Program-made: the position numbers and the translations under genes | The notes under the pieces: model-generated | The model's input: only the letters and a program-made list of their open reading frames with translations | Database searches by the model: none | What the model was told of the DNA's origin: nothing | Shown: in pieces, positions 42,748-51,425 of the stretch | Numbering within the stretch: the first letter of the stretch is position 1 | Layout of the letters: the number at the start of each line of letters is the position of its first letter | NCBI RefSeq assembly: GCF_002863865.1 | Contig: NZ_CP022684.1 | Location: 1,108,931-1,172,930 of the forward strand | Direction: 5' to 3' | Source: Ketobacter alkanivorans | GTDB taxonomy: Bacteria > Pseudomonadota > Gammaproteobacteria > Pseudomonadales > Ketobacteraceae | Length of the DNA stretch: 64,000 nucleotides

Positions 42748-43431
42748 CTAGCGCTCCGCACTGACCTTCGAGGCCCCCTCTTTATGCGGTTTCACGGTAA
42801 CAACTCTGGCATAGGGTGTGATTCCGGCTGCGGTATTGGCAGCGGCATTACTGGAATGGGAAAGCAGGTAATAATTAAGACGATCATCCAAGTCCGGGCT
42901 GTAACGTATCATCTCGGGCTGCATGACTCGGGCTGAGGCGGCCGGACCACTGGTCTGTGACACCGCCATAAATGGACTGCTGCCAGACGCCGTTACAGGA
43001 GACATAACGGTCGAGGAAGACGCCACACTGGGCCCCGTTGCCACCGCAGACGGGCCACCAGCAAAGTTCTGCCAACCCAGTATCACAGCCGCCGACACTG
43101 AAGCGGCGACCGCCACATTGGCAAAGGGTTTGGATAGGAAGGTAGCTGCACGGTACTTGCCTGAGTTTGATTGAGATAGCTTAGGTTCGCTTTCTATAGC
43201 CTGTTGCACCCGAGCAGATATATCGACATCCAACCAACCGTTGGCTCGGCCCGCAGTCTGGCCGCGCAACACAGCGCTAGTAAGCTGATAGCGGCTCCAT
43301 TTACGACACAGTGCCTGATCCTGTTCGATATTGTTCAATACACGGCGCAGCTCAAGCTCGCTGACCTCACCATCCATCAAAGCCGAAAGCTCTTCAGCGC
43401 TTCTGTCCAGGTCTTTGTTTCCCATGCTCAT
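42748..43431 (-). CDS. rseA: Anti-sigma-E factor RseA/MucA
   Basis: A 227-residue single-pass inner-membrane anti-sigma factor. The cytoplasmic sigma-binding part has ELSALMDGEVSELELRRVL and CRKWSRYQLTSAVLRG; the membrane helix is at about 104-122 (NVAVAASVSAAVILGW). The periplasmic tail, to be cut by DegS/AlgW, ends in HKEGASKVSAER. An ATG at 43425 has better ribosome spacing than 43431, a difference of two residues. It lies 63 bases after rpoE. Confidence 0.92.
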   Translation of the reverse strand: MSMGNKDLDRSAEELSALMDGEVSELELRRVLNNIEQDQALCRKWSRYQLTSAVLRGQTAGRANGWLDVDISARVQQAIESEPKLSQSNSGKYRAATFLSKPFANVAVAASVSAAVILGWQNFAGGPSAVATGPSVASSSTVMSPVTASGSSPFMAVSQTSGPAASARVMQPEMIRYSPDLDDRLNYYLLSHSSNAAANTAAGITPYARVVTVKPHKEGASKVSAER

Positions 43432-43494
43432 AACCCTTTAACCTGTTTTAAACTTCATTCGTACTTTGTATGTACCTACCGATGCAACAAGGCA

Positions 43495-44070
43495 TCAAAC
43501 CTGCATCGCCTGGATACGCTTGTCGATGGCCTCTCGCCCCCTGAAAATACGGGAGCGGACAGTACCCACCGGGCAATCCATCACTTCGGCAATCTCTTCG
43601 TAACTAAGACCATCAAATTCACGCAATGTCACCGCTGTGCGTAAATCATCGGGTAATTCTCGTAATGCCTCATACACGACGCTCTCCAGCTGATCCCTCA
43701 TCATTTCTTTCTCAGGATCGGCAGACTCATGCAAGGCATCACCACCGCTGTAGTATTCTGCGTCACTGACTTCCACATCGGTGTCCGGCGGCCTGCGCCC
43801 CTTAGACACCAGATGATTCTTGGCCGTGTTAACGGCAATGCGGTATATCCACGTATAAAACGCACTGTCACCGCGAAAACGATCCAGGGCCCGGTAGGCT
43901 TTGACAAAGGCATCCTGTGCCACGTCCATCGCCTCATCCTGATCCCTCACAAAGCGACTGATGACTGCCAGCACCTTGTGTTGATATTTCTTTACCAGTA
44001 AGTCAAAGGCGCGTTTATCGCCTTGCTGTACGCGCTCTACCAACAGCTGATCGGGATGACGCTCAGCCAT
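43495..44070 (-). CDS. rpoE: Extracytoplasmic sigma factor RpoE/AlgU
   Basis: A 191-residue ECF sigma factor that directs envelope-stress genes and, in pseudomonads, alginate. Region 2 carries DEAMDVAQDAFVKAYRAL and FYTWIYRIAVNTAKNHL; region 4 has LPDDLRTAVTLREFDGLSYEEIAEVM and CPVGTVRSRIFRGRE. It is the first gene of rpoE-rseA-rseB-rseC. GGGAG lies nine bases before the ATG. A sigma-E-type promoter in front of it suggests autoregulation. Confidence 0.96.
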   Translation of the reverse strand: MAERHPDQLLVERVQQGDKRAFDLLVKKYQHKVLAVISRFVRDQDEAMDVAQDAFVKAYRALDRFRGDSAFYTWIYRIAVNTAKNHLVSKGRRPPDTDVEVSDAEYYSGGDALHESADPEKEMMRDQLESVVYEALRELPDDLRTAVTLREFDGLSYEEIAEVMDCPVGTVRSRIFRGREAIDKRIQAMQV

Positions 44071-44122
44071 CTATCCAAACTCCCCATATGGGCTTCCGAC
44101 TACTTTTTCAGGAAGCATACAT

Positions 44123-44152
44123 TCAGAGACACGTTATGGTTCGCAAAGTTCC
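44123..44152 (-). promoter_or_regulatory. Sigma-E-type promoter upstream of rpoE
   Basis: On the minus strand GGAACTT (44152-44146) is followed after 16-18 bases by TCTCTGA (ending at 44123). These match the AlgU/RpoE -35 (GAACTT) and -10 (TCTGA) elements; the spacer depends on which TCTGA register is used. It lies about 55-80 bases before the rpoE ATG, where an autoregulatory promoter is expected. Confidence 0.6.
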
Positions 44153-44332
44153 CCTGCCACACAGAATCGGTCCCATATTTTTGTTAAACCAGGCATTATA
44201 ACCCCCTCTAACGGGCTATACCGCAGAAGGACTATCACGCCTGTCGGCGTTCTGGCGTTATAATAGCCCTTTTCGCTGCCTTTCTGGCAGAAATGATAAC
44301 TGTATTTGGCGGGGGCCTGCCGGAATTCTTTT

Positions 44333-45952
44333 ATGACACGATTTAAGCACGACATTTTGATCATCGGCAGCGGTGCCGCAGGCCTTACGGCAGCCTTGCA
44401 CCTGGCCCCATTCAGCAAAGTCGGCGTACTGAGTAAAGGCTCCCTGACTGCAGCCAACACGTTTTACGCCCAAGGCGGCGTGGCAGCAGTCTTGGATGAA
44501 GGCGACTCTGTAGAGGCTCACATCAATGACACCCTCATCGCCGGCGGTGGATTGTGCCGTGAAGAAGCCGTGCGTTTCACTGTAGAAAATGGCCCCGACG
44601 CCATCCGCTGGCTGATCCAGCAAGGGGTGGGGTTCAGCCGGGAAATACACCAGGATGGGCGCCGGGAATACCACTTAACCCGGGAGGGTGGCCACAGCCA
44701 TCGACGCGTAATTCATGCTGCTGACGCCACCGGTTTTGCTATATCCAGCACGCTCATTGATAAAGTACAGCAGCAAGAAAATGTAAGCCTGTTCGAATCA
44801 CGGGTAGCGATTGACCTGATCACCAGCCAGAAGCTGGGGTTACGGGGCAAACGGGTGTTTGGGGCCTATGTCTTGAATAACGAAACCCATGAAGTAGAAG
44901 TACACGAAGCGAAATTCGTATTGTTGGCCACAGGAGGCGCAAGCAAGGCCTATCTCTACACATCCAATCCGGATGTTGCCACCGGCGATGGCATTGCCAT
45001 GGCCTGGCGAGCGGGCTGCCGGGTAGGCAACATGGAATTTAATCAGTTTCACCCAACCTGCCTGTATCACCCTGAAGCACGCTCATTTTTGATCACCGAA
45101 GCCATTCGCGGTGAAGGCGGCTTGCTGAAGCTGCCCAACGGCGAACGCTTCATGGATCGCTTTCATGACATGGGCGAGCTGGCCCCCCGCGATATCGTCG
45201 CCCGGGCCATCGACCATGAAATGAAACGTCTGGGCGTGGACTGCTTGTATCTGGATATCAGCCACAAACCCAAAGAGTTTATCAAAAGCCATTTCCCCAC
45301 CGTGTATGATCGCTGCAAAAGCTTGGGCATAGACATATCACAAGAACCTATTCCAGTAGTACCGGCTGCTCACTACACCTGTGGCGGCGTGCTCACCAAC
45401 CTGGACGGGCGCACCGATCTTGGTGGCCTTTATGCCATTGGAGAGACAGCGTTCACCGGGCTCCATGGTGCCAATCGCATGGCCAGCAATTCGTTGTTGG
45501 AATGTATGGTGTTTGCCATCTCAGCCAGCAAGGACATCCGCAACTTACTGAATCAAGCACCAGAGATCCCGGCTATTCCTGATTGGGATGAGAGCCAGGT
45601 AACCGATTCTGACGAAGCCGTTGTTATCTCGCACAACTGGGAGGAGCTACGCCGCTTTATGTGGGATTACGTCGGCATTGTGCGCACCGACAAACGCTTG
45701 CAGAGGGCCACTCACCGGGTAAATTTGTTGAAGCAGGAAATTCTGGAATATTACGGCAATTTCAAAGTGAACAACGATCTTATAGAGCTGCGTAACCTGC
45801 TGCAGATTGCTGAGCTGATTATTCGCTGTGCTTTGTCACGCAAAGAAAGTCGTGGGCTGCACTATACGTTAGATTACCCAGACACCATGCAAGAGGCCAA
45901 AGACACCCTGATTGTTCCCGGTAATTACGCCGCCGACGCCTGGGCCGACTAA
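44333..45952 (+). CDS. nadB: L-aspartate oxidase
   Basis: A 539-residue FAD enzyme that oxidises aspartate to iminoaspartate in NAD synthesis. The dinucleotide motif [13 protein letters not shown] is at about residues 10-22, YAQGGVAAV follows, and [31 protein letters not shown] and [15 protein letters not shown] are typical. The ATG at 44333 has a weak GGA site; the track upstream is not expected to be coding. A TATAAT lies at 44259-44264. It is divergent from rpoE, as in Pseudomonas. Its stop overlaps the apbE-like stop on the other strand by four bases. Confidence 0.95.
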   Translation: MTRFKHDILIIGSGAAGLTAALHLAPFSKVGVLSKGSLTAANTFYAQGGVAAVLDEGDSVEAHINDTLIAGGGLCREEAVRFTVENGPDAIRWLIQQGVGFSREIHQDGRREYHLTREGGHSHRRVIHAADATGFAISSTLIDKVQQQENVSLFESRVAIDLITSQKLGLRGKRVFGAYVLNNETHEVEVHEAKFVLLATGGASKAYLYTSNPDVATGDGIAMAWRAGCRVGNMEFNQFHPTCLYHPEARSFLITEAIRGEGGLLKLPNGERFMDRFHDMGELAPRDIVARAIDHEMKRLGVDCLYLDISHKPKEFIKSHFPTVYDRCKSLGIDISQEPIPVVPAAHYTCGGVLTNLDGRTDLGGLYAIGETAFTGLHGANRMASNSLLECMVFAISASKDIRNLLNQAPEIPAIPDWDESQVTDSDEAVVISHNWEELRRFMWDYVGIVRTDKRLQRATHRVNLLKQEILEYYGNFKVNNDLIELRNLLQIAELIIRCALSRKESRGLHYTLDYPDTMQEAKDTLIVPGNYAADAWAD

Positions 45953-46809
45953 AGATTACCCAACACCTCACCCTTCTGGTTCATGGCAAGCCATTTCACT
46001 CCTAGCTGATCCAACCAAGCTGGCCCATGCTCTCCATTGAGCATGGCCAGGGTACACGCAGTACCGGCCAGCAAACAGTGATCTGCCAGCACAGTCACCG
46101 CAACCAACCCACTAACAGGCCACCCCGTACGGGGATCCAGAATATGCCCGTAGCGCTTGCCGTTATGAACAATTGCCCGCTCATAGTCACCGCTGCTGGC
46201 AACTGCTCCTTGCAAAACAGACACTTCCGCCAATACCGCTTCCGGCAGGCGAGGATGACGCACACCCACCCGCCAAGGCCTTCCATCCAGATGGGGGCCG
46301 ATCACTCGAACATCCCCCCCCAGCTCCACCAGCCCATGACGCACACCCAGCCGATGCGCCACTGCAGCTGCACAATCAGCCGCATACTCTTTAACGTAAC
46401 CACCAAAGTCCAACTCCATCCCGGGCACAGAAAAGCGTAGACACGATTGCTGCCACTCCACATTATTCCACCCCACCAGCGGCAACAGTGCATCCAATTG
46501 CCTTTGCTCAGGTATGACGTTGCACTTAAAGTTCCATGCCCGCCTCAAAACACCGGATGTAATATCAAATAACCCATCACTTTCACAAAACAGCGTGTTG
46601 GCATAATCAAGCAACAACGATGTTTCTTCATCAACCTGTATCGGCTCACCATCATTCGCAGCACGATTGATTGCAGAGGCGATACTGTCATCTCTATAGC
46701 GTGAATATTTGCGTTCAAGCCTGACCACCTCCGCAATGACCTGATCCACGACTAAAGCTTTTGGCTCGGATGAATTCAGATACAAATGAACTGCGCAAGG
46801 CGACCCCAT
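45949..46809 (-). CDS. apbE: ApbE-type FAD:protein FMN transferase
   Basis: A 286-residue flavin transferase of the ApbE family, which attaches FMN from FAD to a Ser or Thr in partner proteins, with Mg2+. Landmarks are MGSPC at the start, [32 protein letters not shown] and [10 protein letters not shown], plus the metal-site helix [10 protein letters not shown]. The first residues of the family usually precede MGSPC; the frame continues to a CTG at 46839, nine bases after the upstream stop with GGGGG before it, so the true start may be there. It ends the cassette of DUF3570, DUF4266, TlpA and haem proteins. No signal peptide or lipobox is visible. Confidence 0.82.
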   Translation of the reverse strand: MGSPCAVHLYLNSSEPKALVVDQVIAEVVRLERKYSRYRDDSIASAINRAANDGEPIQVDEETSLLLDYANTLFCESDGLFDITSGVLRRAWNFKCNVIPEQRQLDALLPLVGWNNVEWQQSCLRFSVPGMELDFGGYVKEYAADCAAAVAHRLGVRHGLVELGGDVRVIGPHLDGRPWRVGVRHPRLPEAVLAEVSVLQGAVASSGDYERAIVHNGKRYGHILDPRTGWPVSGLVAVTVLADHCLLAGTACTLAMLNGEHGPAWLDQLGVKWLAMNQKGEVLGNL

Positions 46810-46848
46810 CGCTCGAAACTCTTTGTGCAGGTAATCCAGAATGCCCCC

Positions 46849-48012
46849 TTACAATCGATAATCAATACCCAGAGTCATCAATGTATAGCTGACCAAAGCA
46901 GGATTTGGAATCTCTACCGACTTGGCCCCATAGCGGCCATCGCTTTCGTACTGTTCCATTGAAAACACCAGACTGTATTTAGGTTGACGGTAGTTGACGC
47001 CTACCCCATAGGCCACTGCCCCAAACGGGGACAACCGATGATCAGATGACTGATATCCTGAGCGGCCTACGCTGTCGGTGCTCACATAGAAATCAGCCTG
47101 ACTTTGGCTGTAGTAACGCAGGCTGGGTGAAACCCGCAAGGACTCCGTCAACGATTGATGCCAGGTGAACTTCAGCGTATGCGATCGAATGCCCCAATCA
47201 TCACTGTAGTAGCGATAATCGCCATGCAGTGCCGCATCGTACCGACGCAGAAAATATCTGGATTTTGCACTGACGGCAATTTGTTGCCTTGAATCCGGCC
47301 TCACATCGATGGATTTGTAGGGGTCTGACATGTAGCCATCATACACGCCCACGTATAAACCCAACTGAGTTTGCCACACCACGCTATGCACCTTGGCCCG
47401 CGCCACATAGCCATTCAAAAACCAGCGATCTTCCGCTTCAATTCTATTAATACCCGGCGTTTGCTCCGGTTCAAGCTCATCGTATGAAACCCCCATACCG
47501 CCAGACCAGCTGACAATACCATCACGACTGTCACGCTGAAAATCCACACCGGCATTAAGTGCAGTGTAGTCATCCTCTGCTGAGTAACCCACGGAAACAG
47601 CGTTGCTGCTTCGCCCCTGATAACGACGCAATTCAGCAACCACATCGACTCTGGTATCCTGGATGCTCGCTCCAGTCATAATCAATACCGGATCGCCATT
47701 TGCGCCCTCTACCGTACCCATCGGAGATGCTCCTGTCATGGTCTCATACAACGCATCAATCTTTAGGGAAGTTTGATCGCCAACCGGTGCAAGCAAACGA
47801 AATTGATGAGTGGACACATCATAGCGATCCCTGCTGCCGACCAAAACGTCTTCACTTTTTAAATCATCCTCCTGATAGTCCGAGTAACGATACCCTAACT
47901 CCGTTTCGCTCGGCATCGAGTCAGCATGTGCCAGTTGAGAGATAGCAGGCAATGCCAGCGCTGCACTGGTCAATGCAGCCATGGCAGAGGGCTTACCCTT
48001 AGTAACAGCCAC
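46849..48012 (-). CDS. DUF3570 outer-membrane beta-barrel protein
   Basis: A 387-residue DUF3570 protein. A signal sequence ending near LPAISQLAHA is followed by alternating aromatic/polar beta-strand patterns, with a C-terminal LGIDYRL strand, so it is predicted to be an outer-membrane barrel of about 14-16 strands. Two T-G-A-S motifs at residues 93-96 and 113-116 resemble ApbE acceptor sites. The start is placed at a GTG at 48012, with GGGGGAGG five bases upstream; the GTG at 48039 is an alternative. It overlaps the DUF4266 gene by 14 bases. Function unknown. Confidence 0.8.
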   Translation of the reverse strand: MAVTKGKPSAMAALTSAALALPAISQLAHADSMPSETELGYRYSDYQEDDLKSEDVLVGSRDRYDVSTHQFRLLAPVGDQTSLKIDALYETMTGASPMGTVEGANGDPVLIMTGASIQDTRVDVVAELRRYQGRSSNAVSVGYSAEDDYTALNAGVDFQRDSRDGIVSWSGGMGVSYDELEPEQTPGINRIEAEDRWFLNGYVARAKVHSVVWQTQLGLYVGVYDGYMSDPYKSIDVRPDSRQQIAVSAKSRYFLRRYDAALHGDYRYYSDDWGIRSHTLKFTWHQSLTESLRVSPSLRYYSQSQADFYVSTDSVGRSGYQSSDHRLSPFGAVAYGVGVNYRQPKYSLVFSMEQYESDGRYGAKSVEIPNPALVSYTLMTLGIDYRL

Positions 48013-48211
48013 AACCACCTCCCCCTGTACCCACTCCACCGGAAGCTCCCTCCTTTGAAGTGTATATATGCTCGCGCATTATGGATCTCATGGGGTCAGG
48101 CTCCCAGGCCATATCCTGCCGGGCCAAATACGTTCTTTCCCATGCTTTTACAGCCACGCTCTCACAACCAGATAACAATAAAACAGCCACCACAAACATG
48201 CCTTTTCCCAT
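47999..48211 (-). CDS. DUF4266 small lipoprotein with Gly/Cys C-terminus
   Basis: A 70-residue lipoprotein. LLSGC places the lipidated cysteine at 16, leaving a mature protein of 55 residues. A conserved middle, AWERTYLARQDMAWEPDP and REHIYTSKEGAS, leads to a glycine run ending in GGGGCGCY with C67 and C69. The tail matches the DUF4266 pattern I remember, but no function is known. Overlap TAATG with the thioredoxin stop and GAGGGGG seven bases upstream indicate coupling. The EGAS stretch at residues 54-57 could be an ApbE target, and the two cysteines could be a thioredoxin target or metal site. Confidence 0.75.
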   Translation of the reverse strand: MGKGMFVVAVLLLSGCESVAVKAWERTYLARQDMAWEPDPMRSIMREHIYTSKEGASGGVGTGGGGCGCY

Positions 48212-48711
48212 TAGCGCACCCCCTCATTTAATAGCTCTTGGATCAACCCCATTAACTTCTCGGAATCACTTTTCTTGAACCCTGCATGGGTAGATCGAAC
48301 GCGCCCGGCACGATCGATCAGAAATGCAGTAGGCATACCTTCGACACCGTACAACACGGGTGTAATCTTGTTGATGTCAAACAACACAGGATAAGAAACT
48401 GGCCTGCTCTTTAAGAAATGCGTTGCCTCCCTTTCAGACAAATCCAGGTTAATCGCAACGACTTCAAAACCCTGACCCAAAAATTGCGTGCGTATATCCT
48501 CTAATGCAGGAATTGATACAACACAGGGAGGGCACCAGGATGCCCAGAAATCCACATAAACGACTTTGCCCTTTAAGTCGGACAACTTTAAGGTGGTTGA
48601 CTGGCCTATAACCGGCAGCTCAAACTCGGGGGCTGTTCTGGCCAGCGTGGTTGTCGTTTTAAGTATCGCAACCACACACAGAGCCAGAATGAATGACGAC
48701 CTCCTCAGCAT
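48211..48711 (-). CDS. TlpA/ResA-like periplasmic thioredoxin
   Basis: A 166-residue exported thiol-disulfide protein. An N-terminal signal or anchor ending near TTTTLA is followed by a thioredoxin fold with the active site WASWCPPC near residue 57-64, and the cis-Pro loop in GMPTAFLIDR. Such proteins reduce or oxidise periplasmic cysteines, often for haem attachment in cytochrome c maturation. The ATG at 48711 overlaps the cytochrome stop as TGATG. Partners could be the CxxCH protein upstream or the Cys-tailed DUF4266 protein downstream. Confidence 0.88.
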   Translation of the reverse strand: MLRRSSFILALCVVAILKTTTTLARTAPEFELPVIGQSTTLKLSDLKGKVVYVDFWASWCPPCVVSIPALEDIRTQFLGQGFEVVAINLDLSEREATHFLKSRPVSYPVLFDINKITPVLYGVEGMPTAFLIDRAGRVRSTHAGFKKSDSEKLMGLIQELLNEGVR

Positions 48712-51161
48712 CACAGTGTTTTCAAATATTCGACTACGGCCCGCGTCTCGATTTCATTCAACACCTGTGTAAATTCATGCCCCGAATTACTGTTACTGAA
48801 GTCATGGGTATTGAATATTTTACGACGATCGATTTGAGCCTGAGTGCCATAAGGCTTGCTTAAGTACCCCAATATCCAGATGTCGTCTTTTAAACTGTCA
48901 AGCCAACGATACAGCAGGTTATTGATCACTCGGTTGTCTCCGCTGCACTCCTCTGGTGTTGAGTCCAGACGGCTACAATACTCGTGATATTTCCAACCCA
49001 CTTGATCCTCCAGATCGTAAGAAGCCAAACTCATATCATAACCTTTGACTCGACCTTCCACAGGAGAATCGTATCTGCGCCATATGGCTGGTCGTTCTTC
49101 TGGCTTCAAAACCTGACGCAATGTTGGAACTGAACCATTGTGCAAATAGGGCGAAGATGCCCATACGCCATACAAAGGTGGGGCCAGGTACCCGACCTCC
49201 TCAATCCAGCCACAGGCTCCCTGCAGCGGGCGACCATTAGGGTTGATAATCGGTGATGCAAAATCATCGATGTATTCCTCAAGAGCACCTTTGTCTTCTG
49301 GTGGAATATAACCATCAACACCATCAGGATAACCCCACCAGGTACTTCTAAATACCGCGCGAACTTGTGCCGAAATTGAAACCGCACGCGCAGGATCGGT
49401 GCCAATGATATCCAAGGGAACTAAATAGCTGGCCACCCCTTCCAGAGCAGGATGCTCAAGAAAGGCCTCATCATGCACGTAACGGGGGGAATACACACCG
49501 TGGCACCCGGCGCAGGAGCCATTCCCTTCCGGCTGAGGAATATCCACATTATGGTTGTCCGCCCAAAGGTTCTTGTTATGAAATATGATGGCTCCCTGCT
49601 CCGCCAAAGATTGGTCAACTTCAGCAGGAAACACTGGTGCAACCTGAGCATCAACGTAAGCCTGCAGATCTTGATCATGCTCTTCAGTAACGGCTCTGCG
49701 CCTGGCTCCGCTCTGCAACAAATTAACTTGATCTGCTGCTGCCATATCAATGCGAGTCGAATCCACGGAAACACCACCATCAAAGAATTTGCGCGGCCGA
49801 TGACTGGTGTTCCACCAGTTCGGCATATCCTGATTACCATGATAGGAATGATTGAACGGCAACTTAATAGGATTCGGAGCAAGTGACAGCGTATCCACAT
49901 CCCATATCAGCGTCAGCAGATCGAAAGCACCTACTGCATTGGAAGTGCCCCGCGTATTGTTCAACGAAACAGGCAACAACCCACCAATCAGACCTTTCGA
50001 AATATCCCGCATAAAAATCATCATGTCTGTATTGGTATTACCCATGCCCGGAATAGGCCCAAGCCCTTCACCCTCCTGTGCATAGCCTATCTGACCACCG
50101 TGGCAGATGTAGCAATTCATGCTGATTTTACCGTTGAAATTGCCATCCTCGTCTCGCCCTTGAATTAGCCCCATAGGCAACTGACCGCTTCCGCCACTGG
50201 AGTTAACGGGATCTTCATCGGGCAAAGGGTACGGGTTGGCATAAGGTGCGGGGTTAAAGCCGTAACGCTCAGTCAGCAATTGATCAAAGTTAGCTGGACG
50301 CTCACGTAAGCCCCATTGCTTCCAAAGGGAGTTCAGCGCGTTAGCAGAAATCGACAAATCGGTCATAGCGGCACGTTGATTTGCAAAGTAATCACCCGCT
50401 GCCACTCGTGCTTTATACTCGCCACAGGTTTTTGGTGCCTGTTCACGCTCTGGCAGGTTTACATGGCAATCTTCGAAATAGGCATTGAAGTGCACAGCCT
50501 TTCCTTGGTTCACACCAGCCTGAACCAAGGTGCGAGGGTCAGCAGGTAGCTCGGTGGCATCGCTATTGGACTCGCAGAATTGATTCCACAGATGGTTACC
50601 ATGAGAACTTCCCAGCAGAGGCAGACCGGATACTGGCGGAACGGGTGGCACCTCAGGCACCGGCCCAGCAGTTAATGGACAATCATCAGGCTGATCCCAG
50701 CAGGACAACAAAGTAACAACGTGACTGTAAGCACCCGAATCCACACCCCAGGTTTTCCCACCTGTATGTGGCTCTGATGGGTCGGAGTTCTCGGTCACCA
50801 AAGGGTTTCGTTCTACACCACCGCCCAACGCAAGCCATGCCTGCTCGAAGCTGACATAATGACTCTGCCCTGACAGCAAGGTAAAGCGTCGACCTTCATC
50901 AGTATCTGCCACCCCACCAGGCGAATGACACACACCACAGTAATCCATTTGCGGCTCAATATTTTGAACGAAGTACGCAGTCAGTACAGCTGAGTCATCC
51001 GGCTCATTAGAATCGGAGCCTGCTGGATTCAGTTCCGCCGATACATCTTGCCCTGATCTTTCATCCCCACTGTAGTCTCCACCGCAACCTGACAAGACAC
51101 CACTGAATACAACCAGAAAAACCAAAATCACTTTGAAAATAGTCGGATACGTTTTTTTCAC
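48711..51161 (-). CDS. Tri-haem c-type lipoprotein, RoxA/di-haem-peroxidase-like
   Basis: An 816-residue exported c-type cytochrome. LSGC places lipid-modified C26 at the end of the signal peptide. Three haem motifs are visible: CGVCH at 75-79, CYICH at 350-354 and CAGCH at 550-554. The last two are 200 residues apart, matching the spacing I recall for the rubber oxygenase RoxA, and WWNTSHRPRKFFDGG and LVPLDIIGTDPAR resemble that di-haem superfamily, which also includes MauG and peroxidases. The N-terminal haem is additional. The start is a GTG at 51161 with GGGAG eight bases upstream. It heads the apbE cassette and faces an AraC regulator. Catalytic activity unknown. Confidence 0.8.
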   Translation of the reverse strand: MKKTYPTIFKVILVFLVVFSGVLSGCGGDYSGDERSGQDVSAELNPAGSDSNEPDDSAVLTAYFVQNIEPQMDYCGVCHSPGGVADTDEGRRFTLLSGQSHYVSFEQAWLALGGGVERNPLVTENSDPSEPHTGGKTWGVDSGAYSHVVTLLSCWDQPDDCPLTAGPVPEVPPVPPVSGLPLLGSSHGNHLWNQFCESNSDATELPADPRTLVQAGVNQGKAVHFNAYFEDCHVNLPEREQAPKTCGEYKARVAAGDYFANQRAAMTDLSISANALNSLWKQWGLRERPANFDQLLTERYGFNPAPYANPYPLPDEDPVNSSGGSGQLPMGLIQGRDEDGNFNGKISMNCYICHGGQIGYAQEGEGLGPIPGMGNTNTDMMIFMRDISKGLIGGLLPVSLNNTRGTSNAVGAFDLLTLIWDVDTLSLAPNPIKLPFNHSYHGNQDMPNWWNTSHRPRKFFDGGVSVDSTRIDMAAADQVNLLQSGARRRAVTEEHDQDLQAYVDAQVAPVFPAEVDQSLAEQGAIIFHNKNLWADNHNVDIPQPEGNGSCAGCHGVYSPRYVHDEAFLEHPALEGVASYLVPLDIIGTDPARAVSISAQVRAVFRSTWWGYPDGVDGYIPPEDKGALEEYIDDFASPIINPNGRPLQGACGWIEEVGYLAPPLYGVWASSPYLHNGSVPTLRQVLKPEERPAIWRRYDSPVEGRVKGYDMSLASYDLEDQVGWKYHEYCSRLDSTPEECSGDNRVINNLLYRWLDSLKDDIWILGYLSKPYGTQAQIDRRKIFNTHDFSNSNSGHEFTQVLNEIETRAVVEYLKTL

Positions 51162-51425
51162 AATCCATGCTCCCGCTTATCTGAAGTCTATTTTCGCGTT
51201 CTCATCACAGGAGATAGATCCAACAACGGACGATGGCTACGATGACACGCAGAGTACTCGGGTGGCGGGAGCGGTTTCAAGATTAGGGCTGGCCAATGGC
51301 GACACCGGCGTGCCATACTGATTCTGCGTATTTAAAACATGACTCAGCTGGGAAGTTTGGTCACAAAATAGTGAATGATATGTTTGCAGCCTTGCTACTT
51401 TTTGGCTGCTTTTGAGGGACGCATC

